A DNA stretch of 64,000 nucleotides from Leucocoprinus leucothites (GCA_013368445.1 JAACJO010000002.1:62001-126000); one strand, 5' to 3'. Positions 9,549-21,338 are shown, counted from the first letter of the stretch. Translations and numbers: made by a program. The notes: a model not told the origin generated them from the sequence alone.

Positions 9549-10898
9549 ATGACTACTTCAGAAGTCAGTGAACAACCAACAGTACCAGTCTTTGGAACTA
9601 TTATTTGCGAATCGCCCTCACCTATTACCCCTCCTACTACACCGACCAACACCATCGACGATGCGAACAAGGTCGAAGAAAGTCCTGGTCTTGCCTCATC
9701 GCAAGAACAAGGCACCAAATCCCCTGCCGGAGATAGTGCAGGCGGAGACACTAGCGGTGAAAACTCTTCACCCTATAAAGAGAATGCCACCCTACGACGA
9801 GCATTTCTTCGAGAACAGACAGCCGTTGACTTTCTGTCCGCCTACGGCAGCAATCCTAGACTCACTTCATATGTCTACAACATCGGGAATCGGATTGATG
9901 CTCTCGCTTCTGCAAGAAGTGAATACAAGCGTCTCCAGGAAGAAATGGACTTCCATCTTAGTAACCTGGCACGCCATATCCCTAGGGGTCCCTATACTCA
10001 GAACATCATCCGACGCATCCAACGCACCGACCCGGACGGAGATTACTTCGCTACGCTCAAGCGTCAACAAGCTCCAGAGCGACATGCACAGGATTCTGAG
10101 CGCGCCTCAGCTGATGACAAGGGAAAAACTTCCCCACCTAGCGTCAAACCTCAACAACGTCATGATGTGGCTACACACAATGCCATATTACCGAATACAC
10201 CCCCTCCAACGCCTACTAACGAGCCTCCTCGAAATACCAATCGAGACGCGACTCGCCCTGGACGTACTAGTCGAACCTGCGACATATGTCACGGAATGGG
10301 TCATATCAAGACGCTTTGCCCGGGATATCATTGCACCTGGTGCGACACTTTCGCCCCCGGCCATTTCACCAAGTATTGTTCCCGAAATCCTTATAAAGGA
10401 ATTGCTCGACGGGATCTACCCCCAGTCGCCCTGGCAGCACTTTCAATTACCGAAGGAGTCGATGCCGCCAAGGCTCTTGCTCTGCAGTCCATCTCCGGAT
10501 CTGCCAGAATACAGCCCCGACAGTCCGGTGTACCAACCGGCAATCACGGCGCCCCCATCACCAATGCCGTCGGACTTCGATCCGAACGACATAATTCAAC
10601 ATCCACGGCCGTTAACACCACCTCCCTCGGCCCAACCTACAACCCTACTTTTACGCCGCGACGAGGTCGTAAACCTGCACCACGAGGAAGACAGTATGGC
10701 CGTCTCCAGACCTCAGTCCGTTCCTCCCATCCAAACCATCGAGGACGCAGTCCGAGCGGACGTCCCCATCACGGTCGAACTTCTCGCATCTATGAAGGAG
10801 AACGCCCCCTTACACCCCCATACGAAGATGGCAATTACGAATCTCATTACGATGATGAAGCCAACTTCAACATAGACGGTGAAGGTAATTTACCTTAG
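9549..10898 (+). CDS. third ORF: double zinc-knuckle, RG-rich protein
   Basis: A 449-codon frame from ATG 9549, in the env-like position between pol and the 3' LTR but without signal peptide or membrane segment. It starts 15 nt after, and in the same frame as, the pol TAA. Seen: Ser/Thr/Pro-rich N terminus, a helical charged stretch (roughly residues 78-145), a CCHC knuckle C244-C247-H252-C257, a variant knuckle C262-C265-H272-C277, then an Arg/Gly/Pro-rich basic tail. This suggests a nucleic-acid-binding accessory protein, perhaps a nucleocapsid-like chaperone; function is inference. A second frame is open across almost the whole length (see findings), so coding assignment in the 3' half is less certain. 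Confidence 0.75.
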   Translation: MTTSEVSEQPTVPVFGTIICESPSPITPPTTPTNTIDDANKVEESPGLASSQEQGTKSPAGDSAGGDTSGENSSPYKENATLRRAFLREQTAVDFLSAYGSNPRLTSYVYNIGNRIDALASARSEYKRLQEEMDFHLSNLARHIPRGPYTQNIIRRIQRTDPDGDYFATLKRQQAPERHAQDSERASADDKGKTSPPSVKPQQRHDVATHNAILPNTPPPTPTNEPPRNTNRDATRPGRTSRTCDICHGMGHIKTLCPGYHCTWCDTFAPGHFTKYCSRNPYKGIARRDLPPVALAALSITEGVDAAKALALQSISGSARIQPRQSGVPTGNHGAPITNAVGLRSERHNSTSTAVNTTSLGPTYNPTFTPRRGRKPAPRGRQYGRLQTSVRSSHPNHRGRSPSGRPHHGRTSRIYEGERPLTPPYEDGNYESHYDDEANFNIDGEGNLP

Positions 10899-10935
10899 TG
10901 ACTTAGATAGTTACTAAGATGTGGACATCTTAGCT

Positions 10936-10945
10936 AGGAAAGGGA
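10936..10945 (+). other. polypurine tract
   Basis: AGGAAAGGGA followed by TAA and then the TG of the 3' LTR. This is the expected plus-strand primer site position in an LTR element. Confidence 0.75.
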
Positions 10946-10948
10946 TAA

Positions 10949-11600
10949 TGTTATGTATATTGATTATATCTAGCATTTGTTCCATCTATAACACAAAGTC
11001 GATATTAGCTTTACTTAAGTAATATCGCAATTATGTTTCTTCTTATTTGTTCTTATATTTTCCTGTTTGTTTTGACTCGTTTACTTTGTCTGATTATGAC
11101 TCGTTTGGTTGTGTTTGTATTTTGATGACATGTGATTGTTAAATATAGCGACGCTATATTTGGACTTATCTTGTGATCGATCAGATGATCAAAGAAGAAC
11201 TTCTTTAGAAGAACTTCTAAAGCTTCTTTGACAGATCGCGTCTTATATAGTTTAATTAGCGTTAAGGAAGCTGTACGCTTCTCTTCTTTCATTAGAAGCC
11301 CTTAGCCCTAGTTAATAATAGATACCGACTTGTATCGTATATAAGTCGTCGACATCTACCAAGGAGAAACATCGTTTCTACTTGGTTAGGTGGAGACTCA
11401 ATACGAGCCTTTATCTACACAAAGTCGAATTGAACTTAAGTTTTAAGATCTCAATTACCAAAGTCTTAACTCTATAATCGCCGTATTATAACTCTGACTT
11501 AGTAAACGACTTTGTCGCTTACCGAGAAGGAGTCCCCTTTGATAAGATCAACTCGATACTTATCGCACCAGCTTAGGACCGGGCCGGCGTCACTATAACA
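10949..11600 (+). repeat. 3' LTR
   Basis: 652 bp, differing from the 5' LTR by two transitions (offsets 568 and 618). It is followed by the right copy of the GCAGC target duplication. Confidence 0.96.
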
Positions 11601-11605
11601 GCAGC

Positions 11606-13974
11606 AGCATTCCATTCCAAATTTTCCGGTCAGCCTCACACCGTATTCAAGGGGATGGTTTAGCAATCCCTACCAATGGATTGAAGGGTCGAAATACCCC
11701 ATGCAACCTCCACCCTGAAGAGTAATAAACCCTTTTACAACAAATAAAACTGCGAGCACGGCCAATTCCAACAGCCGTTGGGCTTCTGGACCGAAGACAA
11801 CGTCCTAGGAGGTGGAATGACGAGAGAACGAGTGGAGATGAGTTTAGGAAAAGAGGAAAACTTCGAGATGTAGTAGATAAAGGAATAAATCAGGTTTTGA
11901 TTCAGATAAATTTGAGACAAGTTCAAACGACTAGAGACAAGTGAGATAGGCAGTAAATTTGATGTCCTCCAACTACAGCTTGTACAGGGTTTATATACAA
12001 CAAGAAATAATAAATTTGAGCGAATATTTCGAAGTAGAAAGATGAAAAGAAGATTAAAAAAGGAAAATTGAAAGTAAAAGGAAAGAACAATAAGGCGGCT
12101 CGAAATGTACACGAAACAGGGGCTAAATAAATATGCAATACAAGTACAATATCGAGGCAGTGGACTAGTTAGAGGGAAGAGGAAAAATGGGCATAGGTTG
12201 AGATGGAGAGATGTCAGTACAATATTATACAAAGCAATTACAAGTACATAATTCAATACTGATTACAGGTACATTATTATGACAACATGACGACGCAAGA
12301 ATGAAAATTTGAACATAAAATTCGGAAGAGGAAAGTTGAAAAAGAGGAGGAATGGAGGTGGATAGATACCGAAACCAGAAAAGGAGCGGGCGGCTCGTTG
12401 GCGAGCGCTCCGAAATCAACAGTGATCCGAGTGGTTAAGATCACTAGAGATTTGCGAGAGGTTGCCATTTTCATGAGCAACCGAACTCACAATCTCTACA
12501 ACCCTATACCAGTGATGGAAACACGGCCTACGGCCAATTCAATCACCCTGTGCGTACATGCCTCCAACAACCGCTAGCACCCCACACGAAATATATCTGA
12601 TAATGTTGTATTCCAGCCGCCAGGTGATACTAGAAAACTATGCCCTTAGAACGATTTATCTTCAATGAGGGTAGGATGATAGATACTCCAGAGGAAGAGT
12701 TTGCCGGTAATGATCAGTCTTCAACTATACTACACAACCTATTTGACAGAATGGAAATATGTATTCTTCACTGCTTTTATGTATTGCAGTTATGTACACA
12801 CGTATTGGACCTTTGACGGGAGATTGTATTTCAAAGAAGTGGATTGTGAGGGTCATGAATACAACGCTATTCAAGGATGGTCCCGAATTAATCTTCGATG
12901 CTTCTCCAGGATAGAATAAGCAGGGTTGCGAGGTGCTTTGTTCTGTCTGGTCACTCTATTGCCTCCACTGTGGGCTTGTGACACATGGAGCAGATCAGTC
13001 TGGCGCTTACCAGTGGAATATGGTGGAACACAGTAAAGAGCATCCCTCACGAGCGCGACGACTCGGAGGGTGTCCGGCGGGATTTTTGAGAGGCTGTATG
13101 TGGAACGCCGACCCCTTTTTGTATATATACAATTTAATCTTACATCCGAAACAGAGGTGAGCAGGGCAGGATGAATATATTACATCACAGAACATATCTT
13201 ACCTGCATGGCTGGCGGCACTCATCGGTGAACAACACCAACCCAAACTAGTGGGAATTGATTGAGGGAAAGTCAAGGGAGAGGTGATACTGTCACATGCC
13301 ATTCAATAGTGATTCGAGCTTGGTTCCTGGGTGTTATCTGTGTCCTCCGTGTTCACATGTATTAAGTAGTATTGCCATGGTCTCCACCATACTAATGGGT
13401 TGAATATCTCGGCCCGCTGTATATGAACCCACTCAGTGCAACTTCGGGACGTTCTGAAAATAAGGAGCGGCCAAGTAAAAATACTATTTTAGAAGCCCAC
13501 AGGTTGTGAGAATTCGTGGTCAGAGACCGAATTGCCTACAAAGCAATCACTGGGTAGTAGCTTTGAGATGAGCGGTCAAGACCTGGTATCACGGGTCCCT
13601 AACTCGGATGGGTAGAGTCAAAGGCTTATGCAACCAATGAATTGCATTTGCGCAGTTGCTGTTGCCGGCACTCTGCGCGTAAATATTTTGACCGTCATGT
13701 CAATCGGTAAAGCCAAGTTAACCGCTTGTTTCATGGTAATTACTCACACATTACAGAAATTGTATTCTATGTCTACATCATTCAGGTTTTTGAGTCACGC
13801 TGATAACGTTTCGAGATCATGATGCTCCATCAGAAGTCAGATCTTCCCTCGTCATTTATTTCAGTAGCTATATCAACAGTGCATAGCTTTCGACATTGGA
13901 CTGGCACTAATAAATATATCCCCTAGATAATCATACATGGCATTCCTTCCTTCACCCTTCTTGGTTTACCCACA
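11606..13974. other. intergenic, no supported gene
   Basis: AT-rich, purine/pyrimidine-skewed sequence from about 11.8 to 12.5 kb gives long but low-complexity Phe/Leu/Ser minus-strand frames. The rest holds only short open frames. A TATA-like AAATATAT at about 13912-13919 lies roughly 60 bp before the next gene. Confidence 0.5.
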
Positions 13975-15201
13975 ATGGATCCAGAATTAATCCACCACTT
14001 CGAAGCTATCGATTTCGTCAGCACCGCAACCACACAAGCCGTATTCTACGGAATTGGCTTCACACTATACTGCATGTGCCAACAGATGTTATACAGGGGT
14101 TTTCGCAAGGGTGACAGACCAAGGCACACGATGGCGCTATTTTTTCACTCTTTTCTCGTCTTCGTAGTCGCATCCACGGTCCTTGTCATTTTCTCACAAA
14201 CAACTCTTCTGGCTTATCTTGACCATAACGATTCTCTCGGAGGCCCGATATTATACAAAAATGGTCTCCTGCCAGTGAAGCCCCCGCGTGCATATGAGCT
14301 TTTGGATACTATTATGAGCCCATTGAACAGCTTGTTGGTTACTTCCGCTGAGGTGAATCTGTCCTATCATGCGTTGAATCCGTATGACCAGGGCTAATGA
14401 TTTCTCTTGCAATTAGATTTGGCGCATATTCATCATCTGGTCAGGATCTCCCTATGTTATCCACATCGTTGCGATATCCATTTGCTGCTACTTGGCCTAT
14501 CTTTGTAAGTCCGCTTCTGCCCGCTTCACCGCAGCCGCTATACTATACTTATGGGTGACACATCAGCGTTTTTCATATACTCGGCGATTGCTGTCTCGTC
14601 GCACACTAATCCATCAGCACGAATGCTTTTGACTGTGAGCTCGGGGCTTGGAGTAGTTGTCGCTCTGTTGGGCTTTTTGTTAATTGCAGGTCGAATTGTT
14701 TTCGTGCGCCGGCGTATTTCACAGTTAATGCGTACATACTACTACTACCTGAACCCATTAAACTCATACTTAAACTCATATTTAGGTGGGATTTCCTCGC
14801 CATCCAGCGAGTACACAGGCATTGTGGCAATACTGGCTGAATCCTATGCCCTTTCAACAGTCGCCGTATTGGGAAGCACCATTTCACAGGCTGCATTTGA
14901 CATCCGGAGACCTGCTCTCCCTGTCTTCAATGTAATCGGTGCTCACATCAATGTATGTATAAGTAATGATGACCGATCTACTAATAGCTGATCTCCTGCT
15001 TGTGACATCATTTAGATGATTGCTTACTTTCTTGTTCTATATCGTGTGCTCTCCGGCCGTGCATGGACCCGGGACACTGAGCGTCAGCTTACAACCTTGC
15101 AATTCAATCGTCAAGACAATAACACAACAACTCGAGTCTCTCAAGTTTCACATAATAGGAACGTGATTGGATCCTTACCGCCTGATGGTTCCCAGGCATA
15201 G
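13975..15201 (+). CDS. seven-TM protein, family N copy 1
   Basis: Predicted 327-aa integral membrane protein. Exons: 13975-14352, 14417-14504, 14567-14731, 14786-14952, 15016-15201, all GT-AG, phases 0/1/1/0. Seen: hydrophobic segments in exon 1 (two, plus a third near its end), exon 2 (after the aromatic IWRIFIIWSGSP motif), exon 3 (ending in a basic VRRR loop), exon 4 (EYTGIVAILAESYAL) and exon 5 (MIAYFLVLYRVLSGRAW), about seven in all, with a short polar C-terminal tail. Exon 2 (88 nt) and exon 3 (165 nt) have identical lengths in all four copies, which supports the model. The E-Y-T...E-S-Y-A and Y-R-V-L-S-x-R-A-W motifs are familiar from uncharacterised Agaricomycete multi-pass proteins. 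Function unknown; a receptor is only one possibility. Confidence 0.85.
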
Positions 15202-17169
15202 TCTCCATTTGAAAGGAATCGGATTGACGAGGAGGTTGTTTTACATTGCTGATGGATCTCGTTCTATCATTTTATCGTTTTTCGTTACTGTTGATCCTCG
15301 AGTGAAGTTAATGGACAGTTTGGGTGTCAAGTCAAAGCGGTAGTATATTCATACTATCAACTCCTATCTCTACATTCAAGTTACCTTTCTAAAATCAGTC
15401 AGCACTTGTCGCACGGTTGCCATTCTCAAGTTTGAAGAGCAGCGGTTCGGCTTTGTAAATCTCTGTCCAATTTCAACATGCTCGTGAACAATAGCAGGTT
15501 GCTATTTACTACTACACCAGACTTTTGGCCTCAATGTGAGCTACAGCTTGTTCTTCTCTCATATCATGCACTCACCAGCAACAATGTATTTCTTGTGATT
15601 GCACTTTCCAGAGAAATGGGTTTTTGTTCAAATACTGCAATGTTAGTGACGGCTTCAGAGGTAATGAGTGAGTGAGAAATCAGCACATACCTCGAACATA
15701 AGCGACACATTAACCCGTACCTCCACCCCGACAACCCCAACATGACTAGTTCAGCAGGACCTGTGCGTTCCCCAGGAGAACCGTCGATCGAGGAGCGACG
15801 GGGCGCGGAGGGGATCCGTCTGGGCGGGGGTGGGGGATGCGGTGAAACCGGAAGACCTTGTGCGTCTAAAGCGCCATTTCATGATCTCCGGCCTTACGGG
15901 ACCTCCAGCCCCCCTTCTCTCCACCGACTTGAATGATATGGAGGGGGTTGATTTATGCAATGCAAGAGGTTTCGGGAGTCCTCGTTGAACGAGCCGCCCT
16001 GGAAAAACCATGTACTCTGTGAGATAGTTGGCGTCAATGAATACACGAAGAATAAATTAGCGATTCGCGAATGCAACTGAATCATGGCGTGCCTCCAGTC
16101 AGCTCACATCAGCCTAGGCCTCCAGCCAGTAATTCTATTACGAGTCTTGATTGAAATCACGAGGTTAGTGTAGATTGAATGTCGTTCCTAAGCACCGGCT
16201 TGGCCGGGCTTCACTTTAGACAACGAGAAACTAGCCCGAGATGATGGTAAATGACGCCTTCCTCAGGATCGGCAACGAGCTCTAAACGAGTTAGGGTTTC
16301 GATCGCGGCATCCGGAAGAATGCAGAAGGGTGAGTTGTCTATCAGTGCGATAGATACTCTCCTCCTCATACCTTTGTAGTGCCCTTCTACGATCTCTAAC
16401 TTGAGAAAACCTCCCCTCCTTCACCCTCCTCCCCTCCTCGGTTCATCAGTGCTTCCGATGAGCGTCGTCTGAGATTCGGCGCATTTGGCTGAGAGTACGA
16501 TCAAGGTGACGAGAAGATGGGCGTTCAATCAAGAATGTCAAATAGAGGTCCGCTTCGGAGCTGGTAGTGTGCGAAAATAACAAAGCATCAGGGCATCACC
16601 GGGTTCCTCAGACGCACATGCTTCTGCTTGCTCAAACTCCTCGGTCTCTCATTCATTCGACACGTCGTCTTACACTCCTACACGCTCTTTCCGTAGGAAG
16701 AAGACACCCCAAGAATTACTGCACTTCCTATGGATACAAGGGCACCGCTTTTTCTAAAATATCTATTTACCTTTGTTAATTCCCTCAACACTACTCCCTC
16801 AACCATTATCCAGTCTCCGGGTTACAATAATCTTTGTGGGAGGAGTCGTGTTCTATATGGATACCCCTACTCGGAGGTATGGCGGCTCAACCATCTTGAA
16901 GGCCCTTGATACAGAAGACTGTTGCTCATAAGATGGGATCACTGGACGATGCCACCAGGGTCACACACCCTCCAAACCTCCTTACTTGATCATCTTCTTG
17001 ACGCAGCGCTACTGTTGAACTACATAAACGCTCCTCATGTATCTCCGGGGAACACAGGAAACCGCCGTCCCATTCACGTGGTCGAGAAGAAAACGATTGG
17101 GGGTTGGGGAGGTTTCATTTAGCGCCTACTTACTCCTAATCCTCACTGTACACCCCACTGTCGGTAAAC
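15202..17169. other. intergenic, holds BTB gene promoter block at its 3' end
   Basis: No supported gene. A GC-rich patch near 15,770-15,850 gives short artefactual frames. The last ~150 bp are similar to the region before the second BTB pair (see the E-box entry). Confidence 0.5.
17075..17080 (+). promoter_or_regulatory. conserved E-box upstream of BTB gene B1
   Basis: CACGTG inside a block (CCATTCACGTGGTCGAGAAG) that is identical before B1 and B3, 111-116 bp upstream of the aligned ATG at 17191. Such palindromes are bound by bHLH factors in fungi; use here is inference. Confidence 0.45.
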
Positions 17170-18282
17170 ATGTATCAATTCCAACAAGAGATGGAAGACA
17201 TCGCCTCCTGCTTTGGACCTCCGCGCCGCTACAGGGTGGGCAACCTGCCAAGCGATTTCTTTGTACACGGGTCACAGCCGGGCCCACCATCACCACACGA
17301 CGTACCACTGTTAATTCAAGTCCCAAATCGTGAGTTCAGTCAGTGGATACTCACGCTGCTAACACTCGTCTGACCTTTTGTGTGTACAGTTCCTCAAGGC
17401 TATGCTGGCGATACAGTCTTCTTCAGAAGCTCAAACAACAAAGATTTCCAAGTCAACCGTCATTACGTCGAAGCACATGCAAGCAGCATGATCCCCGAGA
17501 ACTGGACTCTGTCCGAGTCCACGGTTATTGGTCTCTCAGAAACGGCTTCTGTACTCAATATTCTCTTCCAATTCATCAACCCAGGTGGACCTCCAACCCT
17601 ACGAGACCTTTCCTTCGAGTCCCTTGCAAGAGTCACCAAAGCAGCGGAAAAGTATCAGGTCTTTAGCGCCATGAGTATCTGCTCGGAAAGGATGAGGTAG
17701 GGTTCGCGAGTTCTAAACCATGGCTGACGTACTGATAGTTTCTCTCATTCAAGGGCTTTGAGCCATCAGTACCCAAAGCAAATTTTCGTGTATGGATTAC
17801 ACTATAACTACCCTACAGTTCTCGATGCGACGGCTCCACACGTCGTCACTAGCGAAAAGCTGGTAAACCTCTTCCCACTACTGCCTCCAAGCCATCATTA
17901 TCGTTGGGTACGACTATCTTACTGTAGCATCTCTCACTCCGAGGCTAAACAAACTTCTCTCTCTCAACAGCTCAGATATTACAGCCTATGGGCCAAAGCA
18001 CTCGACAGAGTTGCCCCATACTCCTTCGTAACAGAGACCGAGGAATCCCCCGTCAACACAGCTTGCTGGGAGCTCTGTTGGCATATCATCGCGAAACGTC
18101 TATCAAAGGGTGTTCGAGCGCTCAACGATCCCGCTCAGACGTTTTCCGTTCCCTCGTCCAATGATCATCCTCAGTGTTCCCGGTGCAGAAGAGCCTGCGC
18201 AAACTGGAAAGTGCATGCAGAATCTATAATCGCGCAGATTCCACAATACAGTAGTATTGCCTCATCGGGAGACGGACATTAA
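17170..18282 (+). CDS. BTB/POZ-domain protein B1
   Basis: Predicted 310-aa protein. Exons 17170-17329, 17390-17696, 17754-17907, 17971-18282 (GT-AG; phases 1/2/0). Start: first in-frame ATG 17170; ATG 17191 aligns with the start of paralogue B3 and is an alternative. The BTB fold covers about residues 58-155 (GDTVFFRSSNNKDF, then IGLSETASVLNILFQFINP, then the helical end FSAMSICSERMR). The C-terminal third has conserved Cys/Trp positions: CWELCW, then C-x2-C-x3-C-x2-W. BTB domains usually dimerise and many recruit substrates to CUL3 ubiquitin ligases; no kelch or MATH partner domain is present, so the substrate side would be the novel C terminus. It faces B2 tail-to-tail 108 bp away. Confidence 0.87.
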
Positions 18283-18390
18283 TAGCAATGTTTAAACCCA
18301 CTATGTTCATTCCAGTCAAGTAGTAAACGGTCCCGGCATTACTACATCCATAATGCAATTTCATCCCGTCGGATAAACACCAGATTATCT

Positions 18391-19481
18391 CTACATAATC
18401 GTACAAGCCTCCCCCGTTCCCCCACTAACCATCTCCAAAAACGTCGGAATCTTGTTAATATCAGATATCGCCTGATCCCTCCACTTCCTGCACAAACGCT
18501 CACACTGCGCACACCAGGCTATATGCAGCTGAACTTGCCCTCCAAACGTCTGGTGAGTGTCCTCTAGCATATGAACACCTCTGACAAGGTCCCGTAGGAC
18601 TATTTGTCGACAATCTCGCCAGCAGTCCTGGTTTACGGGAACTTTATCTTTAATTGGTTTCCTGACGATGGTTTTGAGAACCTTGGTCCATCGTGTATGA
18701 TAGTGAATCTGATGATGACAGACATTAGTGATTACTTCATCTATGCGGTCGAGAGGGGAAAAGTACCCAGATAAAGCGGTAGTTGGTCGGTAGTAGAGGG
18801 ACGACATTCTCGAGCGGTTCCTTCGTCACAACGAGGGGTGCTGTCTTATTGACAAACTCCGTACAATCGTAATACACTCCATACAAAAAAACATGAGCCG
18901 GGAACACCTTAACATACGACCTTCAAAACATCCATCAAGAGAGTCAGCCACTTCCGAATATATCACACACGGCCGCACAATCAAACTCTCACCTCATTCT
19001 TTCCCGACAAATGGTCACAGCACCAGCAACCAAATACTTCTCCGCCGCTTTCGTAATCCCCCCAAGTACGTCAAACGGTGCATTCAGCAAATTTGGATAT
19101 CTCCCCGGGTTGATAAACATAAACAGTATCTCCAGTATGTCGAAAGACTCTGATAAATGTATCACCTCTGGGGTCTTCCAGCCCTTCGGAATCAACGCCG
19201 GAGCCTTGATATACACATGCTTGGTGCTAGTCTCGAGCTGCTTCCCATCCCGACTTTGAAATTTAACCGTGACATCCCCGGGGTGAGGCCCCTTCATCCC
19301 TGTACATAAGTCAAACCTTACTCAATAAACGTATCCTAGTAGTACTTGGTGGACCACATAAACACTTACGTTTAACATGCTTATCACCTTCATATCGCAC
19401 AAAGAAGTCATTTGGCAAGACACTCTGTATGTACGTAGGTGAATCTGAAAGCGGTGTGGATGGCGAGGAGGACTTGGTCAT
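18391..19481 (-). CDS. BTB/POZ-domain protein B2
   Basis: Predicted 296-aa protein on the minus strand. Exons (high to low) 19481-19370, 19299-18993, 18920-18767, 18708-18391; phases 1/2/0 as in B1. Exon 2 is 307 nt and exon 3 is 154 nt, exactly the B1 lengths. Start at ATG 19481, because the longer open frame upstream begins with TTG. BTB features: GDVTVKFQSRDGKQLE, then IHLSESFDILEILFMFINP, then AVTICRERMR. The C terminus repeats the Cys pattern (CWRDCRQ, CAQCERLCRKW). It is clearly diverged from B1 and closer to B4. Convergent with B1, so transcript 3' ends may overlap. Confidence 0.85.
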
Positions 19482-19555
19482 GATGGTGGTGGCGGTGGTA
19501 GGTGGGGGCAAGGGTGCGAGCTTAAAATGCCGTTCGAAGTCATCAGAAAGTTTTT

Positions 19556-19610
19556 GCCATCACGCCAGTTCCTCGTTCAGCCAGATTGAGCATTACCAAA
19601 GTGTCAAAAC
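19556..19610 (-). promoter_or_regulatory. conserved upstream blocks of B2
   Basis: Two blocks, GCCATCACGCCAGTTCC (19556-19572) and ATTACCAAAGTGTCAAAAC (19592-19610) on the plus strand, recur upstream of B4 at 23767-23783 and 23811-23829 with almost no change. They sit 75-130 bp before the start codons. Confidence 0.4.
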
Positions 19611-20107
19611 ACCATCATGAACATCGCGGTATTATGGAACAAAGACTTCTCTGGCACGCCTTGTGGCGTATCCGTAAAGCACTACTCTCTCACGGCGGGG
19701 GGTCGATAGGTGCTTCCCAGACTCGTCTGACCCGTCCGCTCAGATTATTCAAGTAGTTTTATTTTCAGAATTTTATAACAGCGGGTGGCTTGGAGAAATG
19801 GCCGTTCAGCGCCCACTTACTCGAGGTTCGAACAAAAGGAAGGATGATAGAGAGCCTGAGTCTAGGTATGGGAGAAATCTGCCTATTTTCAATGGACCTT
19901 GAAGCTACGTTCCGAGGTTATCGTGGTTGCACTTTGAGACATAGTCGCCGTTACATGATTTCAATCATACACGTGAATTCATTTCCGCAAATGCCAATAC
20001 ACACACTAGAGAGCGTTTTTCCCCCAAGTACGTGAGGAAATGCAGCTAGCCAAAGAAAGCAATACCCTCGCTTTTCTTCTTCCTTTCTGCTTTTATTATT
20101 CATATCT

Positions 20108-20310
20108 ATGGCACCTGGCGCCAATACTCAGTTAATTGTCTCCGGATATATTGATCATAATAATGCAATGAGTGGATTAGTAGCTTACGAGGCTGCTCAC
20201 TCACAGCACATGACAACATTTTGGATACTATCGCCGAGCCAGTACCCTGACTACAGTAACAGAAGTGACAAATATATGCGCAGGAGCGCCCGCCTTGCGA
20301 CGTACTGAGT
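20108..20310 (+). pseudogene. relic of family N exon 1
   Basis: An open stretch reads GANTQLIVSGYIDHNNAM, then YEAAHSQHMTT, matching the exon 1 region after the second hydrophobic segment in family N (GVDTQLTVVKYFDHNDAI in copy 4; YLDHNDT in copy 3). The upstream TM segments and the downstream exons are missing or unrecognisable. Confidence 0.5.
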
Positions 20311-21338
20311 AAACGGATGCCAAGGGTCTGAGGAGGTCGCGCTAAAAATGCCAATCCACAGCGTATACATAGAACAATGAAATCGAACCATCAAAGACCA
20401 ATTCCGCGAAGGCTTCAGGAATAATTGGCCACGCATACTTCACTAGTTTATTAAATATTCGATAATCTTAATCCAGATTGGTGTGTTTGTAATATTGACG
20501 TTTCAAAAAATTGGTGAAAAATATAGCGTATCTACTGTCTGCATTAGCGAACCAAAATGATTCGAAATTGAAATGCTCCCTCATTGAAAACCCCATTGGC
20601 GCCGGCAGCAGATACGATCTAATCCGAAACAATTTTCTCAAACTCAAGCTCCAACTAAGTTCATCATACATCTATTCCAATTGGCGAAGTTTCAGGGGGA
20701 TGGATGGATGAGCATCGCTGGAACGAATGGAGGTCATCCAGCCTATCTGGTAGGCACCATGTTGACCAGTGAGAATCAGCGATCAATATATTTGGTCAGG
20801 AGGCGAGTCAATCATGAAAGGCTATCATTTGAGCGTGCGGGACACGAAGCGTTAGGATTGAATGGTCGATTTTACATATGCGAAAGACGTCCAGCTAGAT
20901 CGATAGCGAGTTGAAGAGGTTCAAGGCGCCAAAGTGCCCATCATGAAAGGGGCAGTTCCCCGGAGGCACGTGCCCCTACAATTTCGTCTGCTCGAGTGCT
21001 TCTCTCCTTCGTTCCACTCATCATTCTTTCCATAGGGACTACCATCGTACCGACTCTCCGCCTCTTTCAGCTCCCCTCCCCCTCCCCCTCCCCTGCCCCC
21101 TATCATCATCCAGCTGCCTAGATCACAATAGATCTCTTGGTGCGACGGCGGTTCAGTCGTCTTGGACGCTTTTGATACAGAATTTCGTCAATCATGACAC
21201 AACGCACAAGATGGGACAAATGAAAGACAAGGGTCAAACTAATGCCCTCCAAACGTCCTTACTTCATCGATCATCATTCAAAGAATTATCTAAACTCTCC
21301 CCTTATCTCCGGTGAGTACAAGAAACTGCCGTCCCATT

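Larger units (their letters stand above)
2691..11600 (+). mobile_element. complete Ty3/Gypsy chromovirus LTR retrotransposon, 8,910 bp
   Basis: Two 652-bp LTRs (TG...CA) flank gag, pol and a third ORF. The flanks carry a perfect 5-bp target duplication, GCAGC, at 2686-2690 and 11601-11605. The order protease, RT, RNase H, integrase, chromodomain defines a Metaviridae chromovirus. The LTRs differ at only two sites (3259 A versus 11517 G; 3309 G versus 11567 A), and all internal frames are open, so the insertion is recent and the copy may be competent. Primer-site layout (see the primer binding site entry) matches the self-priming Tf1/sushi-type group. Confidence 0.96.

Noticed and set aside
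11735..12256. 173-codon minus frame after the retrotransposon
   Set aside because: Low-complexity Phe/Leu/Ser translation of a purine-rich strand; no conserved motif.
11606..12620. Possible second, older LTR next to the chromovirus
   Set aside because: AT-rich with some internally similar text, but I could not find TG...CA ends, a partner copy or a target duplication.
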